Shown in pieces: positions 1 through 13,510 of a stretch of DNA of 64,000 nt. Each line of letters begins with the position of its first letter. Position 1 is the first letter of the stretch. The stretch spans positions 27,534,129 to 27,598,128 of the forward strand of contig OY986968.1 of assembly GCA_963920575.1 (NCBI GenBank), given 5' to 3'. Both the position numbers and the translations under genes were made by a program. This DNA comes from Narthecium ossifragum (lineage: Eukaryota; Streptophyta; Magnoliopsida; Dioscoreales; Nartheciaceae). The notes below the pieces were generated by a model that saw only the letters and a list, made by a program, of their open reading frames with translations, did not search any database and was not told where the DNA came from.

Positions 1-264
1 GTCCGCGAAAATGTAGAGGATTCCCAAAACCTCATTATGAGGCTTGGGAATGACAGGGATAATTTTCAGAACAGATGTAAGAGACTTGAAGAAGAATTGG
101 CAGCAGCGAAGGGTGAAGTGTTAAGATTAAGAAGGCAGGTCACTATGAAAAATGAATCAAATCAGAAGATGAACGAAGTTCCAGCTGGCGCTCCTTTTCC
201 TGTGAAGAAGACTGTGACTAGGAGAAGAAAGGGAGAATCGCCATCAGAATCAGATATACCATAG
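1..264 (+). CDS. C-terminal exon of a coiled-coil protein (partial, unidentified)
   Basis: The frame is open from base 1 and ends at a TAG at 262-264, giving 87 residues of a protein whose 5' part lies outside the window. The first half is a heptad-patterned, charged helix (RCKRLEEELAAAKGEVLRLR), so a coiled coil is likely. The tail is short and basic (KKTVTRRRKG), followed by an acidic end. I do not recognise the family with certainty; a microtubule- or movement-protein-binding coiled-coil protein of the MPB2C kind is only a guess. No upstream splice site can be checked. The gene is convergent with the E3 ligase gene that ends at 1160. The codons look coding and there is no internal stop. 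Confidence 0.6.
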   Translation, partial: VRENVEDSQNLIMRLGNDRDNFQNRCKRLEEELAAAKGEVLRLRRQVTMKNESNQKMNEVPAGAPFPVKKTVTRRRKGESPSESDIP

Positions 265-1159
265 TAGAAGAGGAGATCAAGAATAAGCGTTTTTAATACT
301 AAAGTTTCGTCATCTCAAAAGTTTTAGATACCACTTGATTGTTGTTCTAATTGGTTGCCAGAGAGAGCCATGTATCTTAGCATATTGGCCTTGATCGACG
401 AGATGGGTTTTTTTTTTGGATGACACCGTCGAGGCTTTGTTAAAAGTACCTGAAATCTGAAACTATTTTATTTGTTTGCGTCTTTCGTATACTCAAAATG
501 GGATTAGGATGGCTCGATTTGGAGAAGATCCTAAATCTGATGCTTGGAGCATACTTGAGCCAAGTGATCTTCTTTAGTCCGCCCATGTTTAAGTATATCT
601 GATTCGTTGCACTTAAACCCAGATGCTTATTTGAAAAGTTACGTACCCTGATCATAGTGGCAATCTAAAGTGTGATTAACAGGATACCTTGCAAGCTCTC
701 AATTGAACATCTGCTAGTCTGTAGAGTTAACAAAACCTTTCTCCATTGTCTTCCATGGAGTTAGTCTTAAGCCCACATGGATGCTTCCTCACAGCACTTC
801 GAAATTAAATTTTTACAATTCATTGTCGTCTCTGAAGAGGACCAGTTTCCACAGAGTCTGCCAATTTTGCCTCCAAAAACCAGCCAAGTGCTAGCAGACT
901 AAGGAGTAAGGACCACTCCTCCGAAATAAAACCCACAATCTTTTCAAGGCCTGGTGAAGACATAATTGCTGGATTCTGAACTTACAAGTACAGATGGTGG
1001 AAGCAGCCCAGTTATTTTGGTCTAAATGATAAACATATCAGGATAAGGAACAGCTGAGATATTTTCTCCCATAATGTACAAAAACGAGAAGACGATTTTC
1101 TGAAATCCCTAAGACTATCGGAATGAGGCTGATTCAAATGAGTCCATCTTGAGGAAGCA
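265..1159. other. convergent 3' regions
   Basis: This stretch between two stop codons presumably holds the 3' UTR of the coiled-coil gene and, on the other strand, the 3' UTR of the E3 ligase gene. I see no open frame with coding character and no repeat. Confidence 0.5.
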
Positions 1160-4100
1160 CTAATATGCCAGAAAACTCAAAGCCAGGTTCGATGTCTGGC
1201 GCGTATTGTAGGATTTGCAGTAGAGACATTTCTGCGCGATTACATGAAATTGCACCTCTGAGTTAGCTCCACAGTCGTTGCAATGTATGTTGACCTGTGG
1301 GTACAGCAAATAAATTTTACAAGGTTAAAACACTTTTAGAAGGGAAGATGCATCTTCGACTATACCAACTAGGTCAAATTGCAAAAGCCCGGGCAAACCA
1401 TGCTGATACGAATACATCTAGGAAAGTAATCTCAAAGTTTTTATCTGAACAATGAAAATGGCATGCTTATGCATGATTGGTATTTTGGTCAAATATTTAA
1501 GCAAAACCTTAAAATCCAGATATATTGATCGTATGTCATGGAGTTCAAAAGCAGACCATTTTGTGGTAAGATTCAGGCATCGGTGTAGCTGCTATCTCCA
1601 AATCCAACTTTTCCCATACTTTTGACATATCACACACGGATTTGCAGCATAGCGGGCATGCATACCTGTAAGATGGTTTAGTTTCTTAAACCAAACTCAA
1701 CAAAATTAGAAAGCTGAAATAAAGAAAACCATCGGGGAGAGATGTAGTTACTGCAAGTGTTGCTGCATTTCCTTCAAACAATTCACGTGGATGGTGTGGC
1801 CGCATGGCAAGACAGACACATCATTTGTGGATTCAAACAGAAACTGATAATAAAGATCACAAAATTAACAACAAATCAAAGACCACGGCTAAAAATTTTA
1901 GCATACAAAGTTAGCTCCTTACATATAGGAGCGAAAAAGAAATCCAAAATCGCACCTCAAAGCATACAGGGCAATCATGATGCATTGCCCTTTCAACACA
2001 GGAATGACTATTCTTCAATAGGTTTGAATAGCAGCAACCTTTTATTTGATAATAAGGAAATAGGTCAGTTAAAGATTTGACAAGCATAAGAAACCCACAG
2101 GTACAAACATCATATCTGTGCGAGTCCAATAAACATAGAACTCTTATCAATCATGATTCTATTAGCACAAAGATCTGCCGAACATACCAAAGTAATAGCA
2201 AAGGTCAAAGCAGAGTGATGCTATGTTTTAGACAAGCCAAACTTTTTGCAAATGCAATCTTACATCCTGGGTTTTCATGTGGATAACAGAACTTAATATG
2301 AGGGCGAGGTGTGGTCAAAACCCCCAAATGATAGGCAGAAGCATTCAGCAAAGATAAGGCTCCAAGCATGTTAAGGCCATCACAAATCAAAGCTGAGAAC
2401 ATGGGATTTAAGTCAAAGCTGTCTGGAAGCTATAAAGATGAGGAGGAAAAGAACACCAATCAAAAAAAGGTAACTGAAAGGATTCTTAAGGCTCAGATGT
2501 AAACTATCTCAGGAGAAGAAAATACGCATAAAGCCTAGCCTAATGGAACAAATTTCCGTGCCTGTATTTATACCAACTTGCACGTTATACCAAGATGTAA
2601 CCCGAGTTGATCCCCAGTTGCAGCAAAAAAAAGGTCATATCTAGAATTTAATCTGGATAAGAACAGAATATTACCACATCGGAAACAATGGAAGAAATTT
2701 TCCCTACCACCAATCCTGTCAGCAATCATGATCTAAGTCAAAATGCATTCTCATTTCCAAGTACAATCTTCACAAACTAAAACCCCAAAAAAAGCAACAA
2801 CACCAACAGCTACTAACCAACCTGCAAATCCCACAGCCATTGCAGTGGTATTGTTTCTTTGAGGTCTAGACAATGGACAAAAGACGATGTGTTAGATAAG
2901 GACTCTTCATCTAGAACATTATATTCTATCAACTCGTAAAGTGTCAAAAATGAAACCGGCTGCTTAACAGAAGGAAAGACAAAATTTAGATCAGATTTGT
3001 GTACTGACATCATCATCAAGTAGTTTGCAAGTCTCACAGAAGTATTTCCCCATGCACACACCACAGTTGATGCAGACTTGGCGGATCTGTCATCAGAACA
3101 AAATGATGAGAATAAACAGCATAAGCAACAGAACGTTAAACAGGCAGAAAAAGATGACCGATAATCTAAACCTTGTCCCCCCTACAAAAATGCTGAGTAA
3201 AAACACAGCTTTTTTTTTATCCTTATTCATGTCATGCTGACAAACTTTAGAATCACAATTAGAAGCAGCATACATTCATATCTTCGGTAAAGATTAAATC
3301 CGCTATATAAATGAACAAAATCATTATCGACTAAAGATAATAAAATATAGTCTTTTGAACCCCAGTATCTAAAAGTTTGCATGACTGGTTTGAATGCCAC
3401 ATATCCTAAAAATAGAAACTCTGGATCAAGACCATTAGTGTTGACTCATTAGTGAATAAGGATGCAAAACACTAGTATCTCTGATCATGTTGGGTTCCCC
3501 ATTGTGCACTTTTAGATGAAACTTAGCATGCAAGTCAAGTTGCTAGGCTGCAGATTCACCTCTTGTTCGACGCTGCATAACGAACATATCACCTGATCCA
3601 GAAATCAGAAGTCAAGGAAAGTGCGATTGAATCAATAGCAACACTAACATCTGATATCAAATATGACACTAAACTCACCGTTTGCACTTTATGACGCGGA
3701 AGGTCGTGTCTATGCATCCTCTCAACATGGATAGAATTCTGTCCAACACAATCGATGGGCATAAAAGAGATTTTCAGAACTCATTCTAGCCACCTTAATA
3801 TCGTGACTTCAACAAAAAAAGGACAAGTATAGAACAGAATATATAGCTCGTTGTGCAATATACATTGAAAAGGAGAAGCCAAAGATGCTCTCCTTAAATC
3901 ATACAGATGGTAAAATTCTAAAGATGTTCATGGAGAACAATGAGGTCAAGCTAAAACCATCTTAATACCAGGAAAACCCCAATATATACACAGTGAAAGA
4001 AGGAGAATATTTAAGGCTAGTCCTAGGGAACCAAAAGAATCACTCATACCCAATAGAAAGTCAACCTTCCAAGAACTATATTTCTGCGAAATAGATGTCG

Positions 4101-4712
4101 AACACCAAAGTTTAATCATTTAAATATACACTGACAAAACATGCACATAGATTAGAAGGAAACTGATTGAATAAAAGTTATCTATGGGTGACCTACAATA
4201 ATATAAGCTAGCTAGTCTGTTACAGAACCTAAGGACTTGACTCGGCATACAAAAATTCATGTTTGCATTCCTTTCATGAGCAATTAAATTCCAAATTAAA
4301 AAACTCCACAAGAAAATCTTAACAAACTGAAGCATGAATGTTATGAGGATCACCATTGCCTCATTATGACAATGTCGGCAATCAAAAATCTCATTGCAGC
4401 AAGGGGCTCGGATGCGGCATCTTCGTCGATAATGTCGACATCTGTGAGCACAAATATGTAAAGCCAGTGAAACATAAAAAAAGCAGATTAACCAGCTTAA
4501 TATGTAGATTGAATTGCATACCCAAACTGCAGATGCCCTCTTTCTAGCCTTTCGCTTACACTATGATTCGAGTCATTTGTCACCTCTTCTGTGCCAGGCT
4601 GGGAACATGAACTTGCCGACTGCATTTGACCGACAAGTACAGATGGTCCGCAAAGTTTCTTCTGCCCTTCAAAGCCAATAGGGTGGTCAGGTTGATGGAT
4701 CAAAAACTCCAT
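1160..4712 (-). CDS. RING and CHY zinc-finger E3 ubiquitin ligase (RZFP34/CHYR1/MIEL1 family)
   Basis: Eleven coding exons, joined by frame and GT-AG signals: 4712-4522, 4441-4354, 3738-3679, 3592-3560, 3086-3009, 2865-2822, 2715-2675, 2038-1956, 1843-1752, 1665-1557, 1294-1160. They sum to 954 bases, 317 aa plus stop. The protein has a 64-residue N-terminal extension, then the CHY finger ([19 protein letters not shown] at 65-83, then DCRHCHNEA). The CTCHY cysteines follow ([34 protein letters not shown]). A RING-H2 spans about 201-244 ([18 protein letters not shown]), and a C-terminal zinc ribbon has HCNDCG and KCLYC. Family members ubiquitinate transcription factors or kinases in ABA and defence signalling. 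The start is the ATG at 4712 because it is the first in-frame ATG after a splice acceptor at 4776. The exon-10 donor (ATG then GTCTGC) is weak, but both sides keep the family sequence. Confidence 0.93.
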
Positions 4713-6860
4713 TGTTTGTGTAGTTTTTTCCTCAAGGCCTAATATTTTTTTTTCCAATTATAAGATTCGATGCACCTGCAAGTAGGAAGAAATTTAGCAG
4801 AACACTTGGTCAAAAAACAGTCAGTCACCCTCAGGCAAACATGGGTCATATTGTTTGTTTTCTTCTATACTGCTGGAGACCAATTCAAGTCAGCAAGCAG
4901 AAATGCCAAACAATGTTGAACAGCTCCAATAAGCAAATTTCCAAGAGATTGTTCAACAGAACAAATACAAACAACTCCATCTAACAACAATCATGCAGCA
5001 CTGATGGAATCTTGCAACTTCGGCCGATGAATAGAATCCACTAATCCGCTATCACTCGAAAGCAGTCCAAAAAAAATCACAGTGAAAAAGTGTTCACCAG
5101 CAACATGTTCGCCCCAGTTTCTGGTAAGAACAATACATCACAACATCAACAGCGGAAAGCAAAAAAAGGTAAAATAAGATTAAAGGAAAAGACCATAAAC
5201 TTATGGTCAAGCAAACTGCCATTCCTCCCTTGAGGACTTAGCAGTTTGCAGGAAAGCCTACCTCTGCATGTCACCAGCTTTCATTTTTGACACCTCAATC
5301 AGGAATTAATGATAAATCCATCTTTCCTTTTCACCAAGATACCATGATGAACAGCTCCATTTGGTTCGACATACTTCAAAACCATTATTGCCAATGGCCT
5401 CTTTTCCTTTACCTGGTCGGCGGATTATATTGAAAAACTGACCTATCTAATCCTAGGCATAGATTAAAGACCATCATATCCTGATAACCAGCACCCAAGA
5501 GAGATAAAGCGGCATCAGAAATCCTGCAATTTGTTGTTCCTGTAGTGATGTTCTGGGCAAGTGAAGAACTTGTTGCTAATAAAGATGAGCGCCCTTCATA
5601 TTGCTGGTCGAGGAAGGTTTTTGAGATCTTCAGAAATTAGCCAATACACCAGAAGAGTGTGCTTAATATTGCTTAGTATATTGCATTAAGCGCGCGCACT
5701 AAGTTGCTAATCTGGCCACACTTGCAGCCTTTATGGCCTCCTGGTATACATGTTTCTCAGCATCAAGGCCAGCATACCAGTAACAAAAAGAAGATTTCCA
5801 ACAATCTCTTCATCCACTTCACCAAGTGTAAAAGTAGAGATGGTCAAGACTCAAGAGCTCAACCGACTGTTTTCCGGATCACATTTTCAGTTTCCAAACC
5901 AAAGCCATAGCCAACAGAATATCATGTGATTCAAATCTAGTTAAAAATCAAGGTATCTCAAAGCATATAAGGGGGAAATTATTCCTAGAAAACATGTACT
6001 AACTCCACTCTTCTTGAGGTTAATGAGACATCAGCAGCATTAAACAGAATAACACCCAGCCAAGAGTTTTGATTAACTTATGTCCCCTGCTTAAATCAAT
6101 ATATCCATCTTATAATCAACTAGTTATGTTAAATAACAGCCATTCGATTGACACACAATTACCTAAAATCAATATATACATTCTAAAGTCAATTAAGTTA
6201 TGTTAGAAACGAGTCATTCAATATACACACAACCATGGGAAAAGCCTATTTGTCATATCACCATTACTAACTTCCCACTATCATTGCAATCATCAAAGTT
6301 GAAATCATGTCAACCCGCAGATAGATGGATCACCCGTGCAAGAACGCGTCTTGCACAGCATCACTCAAACTCTCATCCTCTAGATAAACAAACAAACAAG
6401 AATTCCTAGCAAAAGGAACAAGTTATTAAAGGTATACGTCAATGAAGAACTTCATAACCTAATGATTTCGCATCAAAAGCCCCACAGTTCTTAAAAATTA
6501 ACTCCAATTCCAAAGATTCAGTCTTGATCACACCACATCAACCTAAATCTTGATCAAAACCAATTCCCAGTGTACTCCAATGCCTTCAGAAATACCAACT
6601 TACCAATAAAAAACGTAAATCTAAAAGATCCGCAGGAAATCGCCAATAAATACGATCACATCACACACTTAACAAAGACGATAGATAAAGACCATAAAAC
6701 CAAACCAACTTCTTCAATTGAGGTATCGATCACTCGATCGGCAACAAAAACAGATAGAAATCGCCCTTCGCTTATCCGATCTTGGAAGCGATTGATCTGC
6801 AAGCAAGAGATACAACAGAGGGATTGGAGAAAGGGATTGCGTATGTATCGAGAGATGTCG
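4713..6860 (-). other. 5' UTR and leader intron(s) of the RING/CHY ligase
   Basis: A clear acceptor (TACTTGCAG) at 4776 precedes 63 untranslated bases before the ATG, so at least one intron lies in the leader. No coding exon is visible between 4776 and about 6860. The first leader exon probably lies just below the TATA motif near 6890; its donor was not fixed. Confidence 0.5.
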
Positions 6861-6885
6861 GAGACGAAAAGAAAGGTTTGGCCCC

Positions 6886-6894
6886 CTATATATG
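6886..6894 (-). promoter_or_regulatory. TATA box of the RING/CHY ligase gene
   Basis: On the minus strand the sequence reads CACATATATAGGGGGCC, followed by a pyrimidine-rich leader. Its position fits a start of transcription near 6860. This is inferred from the motif and from the leader acceptor downstream. Confidence 0.4.
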
Positions 6895-6899
6895 TGGAT

Positions 6900-7556
6900 C
6901 CGTTTCCGGAGAAATGGAAGGGCATTTGTGGCTGTCGATGTTTCTACAATTACGAGCAGGCCCAGCTACAAAACTCTGTAAATATCGTCCAAGAATGAGG
7001 GCAAAAATGGACTTTAAGACTAGGGGATCCTGGACCCGGAGAAATATCTTGGCTATATATTGTCGGTAAATGAGGACCGTGAGATGCGGGCAGAGTTCAA
7101 AGGATGAAGAGGCAATAGCGTGTTGATGAGTTGGCTTCGCCGGTTAGGGAGACAGGCCGGGGCCTTCTCTGGATGGGCCCCATGATGACACCTAATGGGC
7201 CGGCCAGTCTTGTTTTCTAATCCTAATTTAGAGTGAGAAGTTTCTTATTATATTTTTTACGGGGGGAATAAAATATAACTCAAATTGAAAACCAATAACC
7301 CAATGCTTCAATTAACATCAAATGAAACAATAACCTCTTTCGCCACAAGTCTTCACTGAGTTTGAATCAATGCCTCTCACTTTCTTTACTTTGCAAGATG
7401 ACACGCCACAACCAAGAAGAAAAGAACGTAGAGGCAGCTCAAATTTTTTTGAAAAAAATGGCTTGTGAAGCTTCTCAAGAACCAACAATCTAAGCACATT
7501 TACATGCATCTAGGATAATTTGGACGCGAGTAATGATTACATAAAGTAAATGTCCA
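6900..7556. other. intergenic, nothing recognised
   Basis: Between the ligase promoter and the LINE fragment I find no coding frame. The segment probably contains the upstream regulatory region of the ligase gene. Confidence 0.3.
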
Positions 7557-8158
7557 TCAAGAGTCTCCACCGCCATTAAACACCCATTGATTCCTATTCT
7601 TCCAGATCAACCACAAGTTGTACCCAACTAAAGCTTTAACTCTTAACATGCCATTCTGTGAGAAAGACGAGAAAATAACCTGGATGATACTCTGCACATC
7701 ACTAATCCTGCCATTCAACCCCACGATAGAGAACACATGCTGAGCAAAGCTACACTCCACTAGCGCATGATCAACTATCTTTTGGGCCATTCCACATCGA
7801 GGGCATTCATCCTCTGAGGAGGTGCAACACCTCCACAGCAGATCACGCACCGGCAGCTTCCCTCTCAAAGCCCGCCAAAGGAACTGTTTGATCCGGGGCC
7901 CTGTCAACATCCGCCAAAGACAACGCCAACCCCATTGGTCCTGCCCTTCAATCCCATCCCCCCTACGACTCAGCAAAAAGTCGCATGCCGACGATGAATT
8001 GACCTTCTCAACTCGTCAAAGGCCCATCGAAACTCATCCCCTTCCTCATGGCTTCTGATCGGCACCCCATAACCTGGTCCACCAGGTCCGGGTGAAAGAA
8101 AACCCCCAACCGACCCTGATCCTATAGGTGATAAGGCCTTATTTCCTAACCTGGCCAC
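7557..8158 (-). mobile_element. LINE fragment with zf-RVT domain
   Basis: The minus-strand frame 7976-7557 encodes a reverse-transcriptase zinc-binding domain of plant L1-type LINEs: GPRIKQFLWRALRGKLPVRD, then ECPRCG, a histidine-containing VDHALVECSFAQHVF, and LWLIWKNRN. The reverse transcriptase itself is missing, so this is a fragment. A second frame at 8158-7970 overlaps it and may be part of the same relic or unrelated. No poly(A) tail or target duplication was found. Confidence 0.75.
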
Positions 8159-8159
8159 C

Positions 8160-8853
8160 CCAATCCAACTGTTTAAGATCTATTAATACTAGTCAAGCAT
8201 GATAATTTATTTTCACATACTCTCGACTGTGCTTCATGAGCTCGACTCAAATATTGGGCTCAATCACACTTGACTCAAAAGCTAACGTAGGATGTTAGGC
8301 TCGACATTGATTCCCATATGAGCTTAATTAGCATTTGACTCAATCAAGCTTGGCTTGAGGCTCGCGCCTAATGGCTAATAGCTTAATACGCCTAGATACA
8401 TCATACATGATAATATGATATCGAGTATATATATATATAACACTGTTGATTTTTTTTCTTTTGGACATGGTTTACTATTTAGAAAAGATATTTTATTATC
8501 TTTGTTATTGGATCTTAAATAAAATCATACAATTTCAATTTTCTTTATTAGCTATGTTTGTCTAATTAATAAAATGGAAAAAGTATATGGTTTCCATTAG
8601 CTATTAGCTGAAAGGAATGAACAACTTATTTCAACTTTGGCAGGATAAAAACCATCAATTGTCTGCAAAAGAATAGATATGACATCACTAATACGGTACA
8701 TGATTTCTTTTCTTGAACAGTAAATGTTTCGACTAGAAGAGTTGGCCACCCCCATGCTCAATTCTTAGTACCTTACCTGACGAAGAACAAAGCTTAGGTG
8801 GCGAAGAAACATCTATTCTCTATAAATGATATATATATTATCAAGAACGTTGC
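8160..8853. other. AT-rich spacer, 3' flank of the sulfate transporter
   Basis: No gene is seen. The piece at about 8220-8400 is rich in repeated CTCGACT / GGCTTGAGGCTCG words, as often left by old LTR elements, but no boundary can be given. Confidence 0.3.
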
Positions 8854-11615
8854 TCAGGCTTTGCTCTTGGAGGGGGGAGGACTTGTGGCAATGGCCTCTG
8901 CCACAGTCATATAGATGCATTCTGATCCAAATAATTCCAGTGTTTCGGATTGATGAAGCTTCTCTATCACAGATGAGACTGGATTCACCAAAGCGAACTG
9001 CAAAAATGAACAAATAAGAGGAAGTAATTAAATTGTGCCATCTGACTATATAATTAAGATGATCATAATAAAATCGCCTTAATGTCGATGATTCCCCCCC
9101 TTAAATTACCTGATATGATCTGTTTTCGAGTGTCCTCTTCAGCTCAGAGAGTGCTTCTATTCCGCTTGTGTCTATTGCAGTTACAGCTTTAAATGACAGA
9201 GCTTTAAGGTTAGTATGAAGAAGTAAAGTCATGGAAACTCCACACCTTATTGTGAATATGATGATCAGAGAGGTTTAGATTAAACTCCATTCTGGCTGAG
9301 CTAAATGAGGTAGAATCCTCTTAAGTATATATATTACTCACCAGCCATGTCGAAAACAATGCATTTAATGGGTCTCTCGTTCATCTTGAGTGCCCTCTCT
9401 TCCTCTTCTCTTATCCACCTTGAGATCCTTCAACAAACAAAAGAAAAAATTCAGATGGCAAATTAAGATCAGTGAATCAAGTAATTAATCTAAAACACCT
9501 TATGGCCGGCCACATGAAGTGCCCCCAATATACACACAACAGTACCTTTCTTGGAGGTAGGTGGCATTTGCAAAGAAGATGGGGGACTCGAAGCCAAGAA
9601 TGAGAAATGAGGGAACCCTTGTCGCCTCACGGTAGTGTAGTAGACTTCTATAGGTTTTGGTGCCTGGAATGTTTCCAAGTATCACTGTGTTGGGCCGTGT
9701 CACATGTATCAATATTTTGAAGATGGATATCCCCCCCTGAAATATGTAAAAATAAGATCATGATTCTTTTCGATCATGATGGCATTTTTAGATTATGAGT
9801 CTCTAATTAATAGAGAATCAAAAAGGCTTACAGCAATCAAGAGGCCCATCTGCACGGATATGAAAAGAACTCCAAAGAAGGCACTCATGCATGCTAGGAA
9901 ATCAAGCTTGTCGACCTTCCACAGTCGAATAGCAGACCGGAAATCAATGAGTCCGATGACTGCCGCCACGATGATCGCCGCTAAGATAACATTGGGAGTG
10001 TAATAGAACAGTGGAAGCAGAAACAGCATAGTCACGAGCACCGCGGAAGCCATGACAACATTAGAGATAGCTGTTTGAGAACCCGCGTTATAGTTCACAG
10101 CTGATCGTGAAAAAGATCCTGCAAAATAAATATATTGATCAATTCCAAATCTTCCGTTTTTCATTCGATGTTATATACCTGATCGAGTTATATATATATA
10201 TGTTCATCTTCTGTAAAATTTACCTGTTGTGACAAAACAAGAAGAGCAAGAGCCTGCCATGTTCATGAATCCAATGGCCATCATCTCTTTGTTTCCATCA
10301 ATAGGGTAGTTCTTCATAGAAGCAAATGTTCTTCCCACTGCTATACCTTCCTGTGAATTCATGGTGAATATTTCAATCAGTGTACGTTATCTTGATGGAA
10401 TTACTATAAAGAAGTGGCTTTGGACATGGTTAGCTGCGTACAGTGAGAGACAGGATCCCCGTAACAAGCCCGGTCTTAACAGCGAGACCGAAATAAGAAC
10501 CTCCGAAGGACAGCATGTTGATGGAAGGAGGATTTACCCCCTTTTGCAGGGAGCCAATCTGTTTATTAATTTACATAAAAAGGAGTTAGCTAGAGTAATC
10601 TGAATATGGATATATATATATATATATAGCATCTGATTCGTTCCTTCCTTTTGCTTTGTCGGCGAAGATAAAGAAGAACCAAAGCAACTTTGAGTATGAG
10701 ATGGGTACGTACTATTTGGATGCCATGGTTTTGAGCTTTGAACGCATAGGTGATTATGGTGGAGAGGATGACTGATGCTAGAGGAGCTGCTGCTGATATC
10801 CAGAAGAGTTTTGGTCTCTTCAGGCTCTGTACCAATTGAAAAGAAGAGGTTATGTTAGATCAAAGAAAAGCTCATGAAATATTCATCATGCACCATCACT
10901 GCTAATATTGCGCCTGGTCTAGCTGCTTATTGCATGCGTACAGTGAGACCACCACCACCACTACCACCATCACTACAGCAAATATGATCAATAATGGTGA
11001 CGGTGACCAACACTAGCATTAGATTTAATCAAAAAGGCCCATAACCTTTGGTGTTTAATTCCCGGAGACGAATTCTGCTGGACATGATGGCAAACACCAA
11101 GGAGCCACCATGTATTTATATTTAGGAATTCAGGTTCAGAATATACATCATATCAATATATCATGCTTCCCTTTCTACCATCATCTTGGTAGAAAGGAAG
11201 ACAAAAGTTTCAGACAAAGAAGGAAGGTGTAAACTTACGACGTGTCTTGTTATCAGGAGCAAAACCAAGAAAGACAAACCCATGGCAAGTGCTTGCCAAG
11301 TCCACTGCACATCAAAAAAACACAGCCATGCATGCATAATATTAACCTCAGCAAATCCATTACTACTGTGTTTATGTTATTATCTTTGATTGCTTACTTC
11401 AGACTTGTACTGGAACACGGATTTCATGACAGGGACGAACCCTATTTCTGAGGTGAAATGAGACATTCCAAGAAAACCTTTGAGCTGCTGCAGCGACACG
11501 ATGATGGCTGCCCCGCCCATGAACCCAGTCAGCGTTGGTTTCGATAGGAAATCCACGATGAATCCCAGCCTGTGGAAACACAATAGCCATTATATATAGT
11601 TTTGTTTAAGGACTT

Positions 11616-11665
<50 letters not shown>

Positions 11666-13034
11666 TAGTGGTGTCCCCGTCACATGTCAGGGTAACCACC
11701 AACCCCACCCCAATAACCACCCAATAAATCTCTCCCACTAAACCCCCTCAATCTAAGATTATCATGTCATATAGGCTCCACCTATGACATTCTCCCGTCA
11801 CATAAGACAATAAAAGTTTAACTTATAGTCATAGTCTCATATAAGGATAATATATATACTAGTGTTGCCCCTAGTCTATATATTATCAAACAAAAAAACC
11901 AAAGGAATCAGTTTTATGCATCTTGTCCGTGCAACACCAACAAGCTTTTCTTCTTCTCCTCTTTTTTTGTAAGTACGTAAATTTGTTCTCTGAAGCTGAT
12001 CACCCCTCGTGGACCATTCTGCACTGACCATACGTGTACTTAAAGCAGATGGCCCTGTTTTATTTTGGGTGGACATCAACAAAAGTGGAGATTATGGTGA
12101 TATGATCTAATGGACTAATAGCTAACCTTAGAATACCCAAGGAAGCCTGGAAAACACCGGCAAAGAAGGTGGCAGTGAAGGCTAGCTGAAGGTAGAGTGT
12201 GGGCTCCTTCACAGGGGAGACGTACGCTCTGAGCATGGAACCCATCACCAAAGACGCGATCGATACCGGGCCGACGGCGAGATCTCTGGAGCTCCCCAGG
12301 ACAGCATATATGAGTGGTGGCACAAAACTTGAATCTGCTCAACACCAGCTCAATACAAGTTAGAATACCAGCATGCATATATGCATGCAAACGTACAATA
12401 AGTTAATTTGAAGCTCTATCTCAAATTGGAACTTGTGTTTTGTAGGTTTTTGTAGGAACTTACACAGCCCAATGATGGGTGGCAAATTTGCAAGCTTTGC
12501 ATAGCTGATTCCCTGTTCAATATATAACAGCAAATCAACGTTAATCATTTAAAAAACTTAATTCCATTCTGCAAAACTCAAACAAGAAAGACCTGAAAAA
12601 AGTTGTCTGGTTTTTAATATCCACTGAGATATGATATAAAGCACAATAAATTATAAATGATTGACTTTGTTTTAACTTCGTTTTAGAAGCTTAATTACCT
12701 GAGGGATAGCCAAGCTAGCAATTGTGAGGCCTGAGATAACGTCAGACTTGAGGAGCTTGAGGCTGTACTCAGAACCCCACTGGAATATAGGGAAGAAGTA
12801 TTGGAGGCCCAAGAATACCCTCCTCAAGAATGACTGGCCCTTGAACTGGTGAAAGGGGTCATCAGGGAAGAAGACCTCACCAAGCCCTTGTTTGAGAGAT
12901 TGGAAGGTGGTCTTGGCTGGTGGCAGGGAGACCTTGTGGACCTTCAAAGGCTGTGCTAGAGGTGAGCCAGGGAGAGATGATTCAATATCAGGTGCAAAAG
13001 GGAAGCTCTTGAATCTGTTCAAGTTTTTACCCAT
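8854..13034 (-). CDS. sulfate transporter, SULTR group 3 type (SLC26/SulP)
   Basis: Thirteen exons join in frame: 13034-12699, 12512-12464, 12334-12127, 11569-11398, 11304-11239, 10826-10713, 10558-10442, 10350-10224, 10118-9832, 9736-9546, 9427-9342, 9186-9110, 8997-8854. They give 1974 bases, 657 aa. The N terminus carries the usual [17 protein letters not shown] segment. The SulP core follows ([57 protein letters not shown]), with about 10-12 membrane segments. The C-terminal STAS domain starts near [16 protein letters not shown] and includes the conserved [10 protein letters not shown]. It would move sulfate, or a related anion, with protons across a membrane. Group 3 members are reported at plastid or plasma membranes. 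The length is normal and no residue is obviously lost. A (TA)n tract and a dispersed repeat sit in intron 3. The assignment to group 3 rests on remembered family sequence. Confidence 0.93.
11619..11664. repeat. (TA)n microsatellite in a sulfate transporter intron
   Basis: About 23 TA dinucleotides run directly into the dispersed repeat that starts with ACTAGTG. Confidence 0.9.
11664..11868 (+). repeat. dispersed repeat R1, copy 1
   Basis: It starts ACTAGTGGTGTCCCCGTCA and continues GGGTAACCACC, a CCACTAA-rich middle, and an end with TCATATAAGGATAAT followed by another TATATACTAGTG. The same order of blocks recurs near 17.7 kb and 56.1-56.5 kb. The element class is unknown: no convincing inverted ends, and the TA-rich flanks hide any target duplication. 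Confidence 0.6.
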
Positions 13035-13130
13035 TTGATCAGTGAGATGAGAGTAAGAACAGGGGATCTGAGATATATAGCTAGCTAGCTGGAGAAAGCT
13101 TGTGGGGAATGAGTAATGGAGAAAACCAGT

Positions 13131-13140
13131 ATTTATAGAG
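13131..13140 (-). promoter_or_regulatory. TATA box of the sulfate transporter
   Basis: The minus strand reads TCTATAAATA about 97 bases before the ATG at 13034, which fits a short leader of about 60 bases. Confidence 0.6.
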
Positions 13141-13448
13141 TAAGAGATTGATGCTATGTGTGTTGGGTCTTGCGGAGTTTATTGGTGGCAATCTAAACTG
13201 GAGCCAGATGAGAATATCGAATACAACTTTTTTAAAGGATTCCTTGAAAGTGACATGTATTCTTTTGTGCTTAATCTAGATCTAACAATGTAATTTTAAG
13301 AGGCTATAATTAGTTAGAAAGCAAAACATTAGTTATAGGAAGCAAAACTTAATCTCAATGCTATCAGTGATATGGATGAGCAGAGAGAATTAAACAAACC
13401 TCGCAAACATGAGCTAAGAATATATAGGAAGCTGCATTCCATTATTGT

Positions 13449-13510
13449 ATTTTTTTTATTTATTTTTTTTGAGCAGTTGAGCCCGAGGGCTTAAAAAAAA
13501 AAGAAACAAG
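13449..13510 (-). mobile_element. LINE 3'-tail remnant
   Basis: On the minus strand the piece reads GCCCTCGGGCTCAACTGCTC followed by an A-rich tail, matching in style the 3' ends of the LINEs at 33.9 and 37.5 kb. Confidence 0.4.

Noticed and set aside
6570..6998. 142-codon plus-strand frame
   Set aside because: Lies antisense over the leader and promoter of the RING/CHY ligase gene; composition not protein-like.
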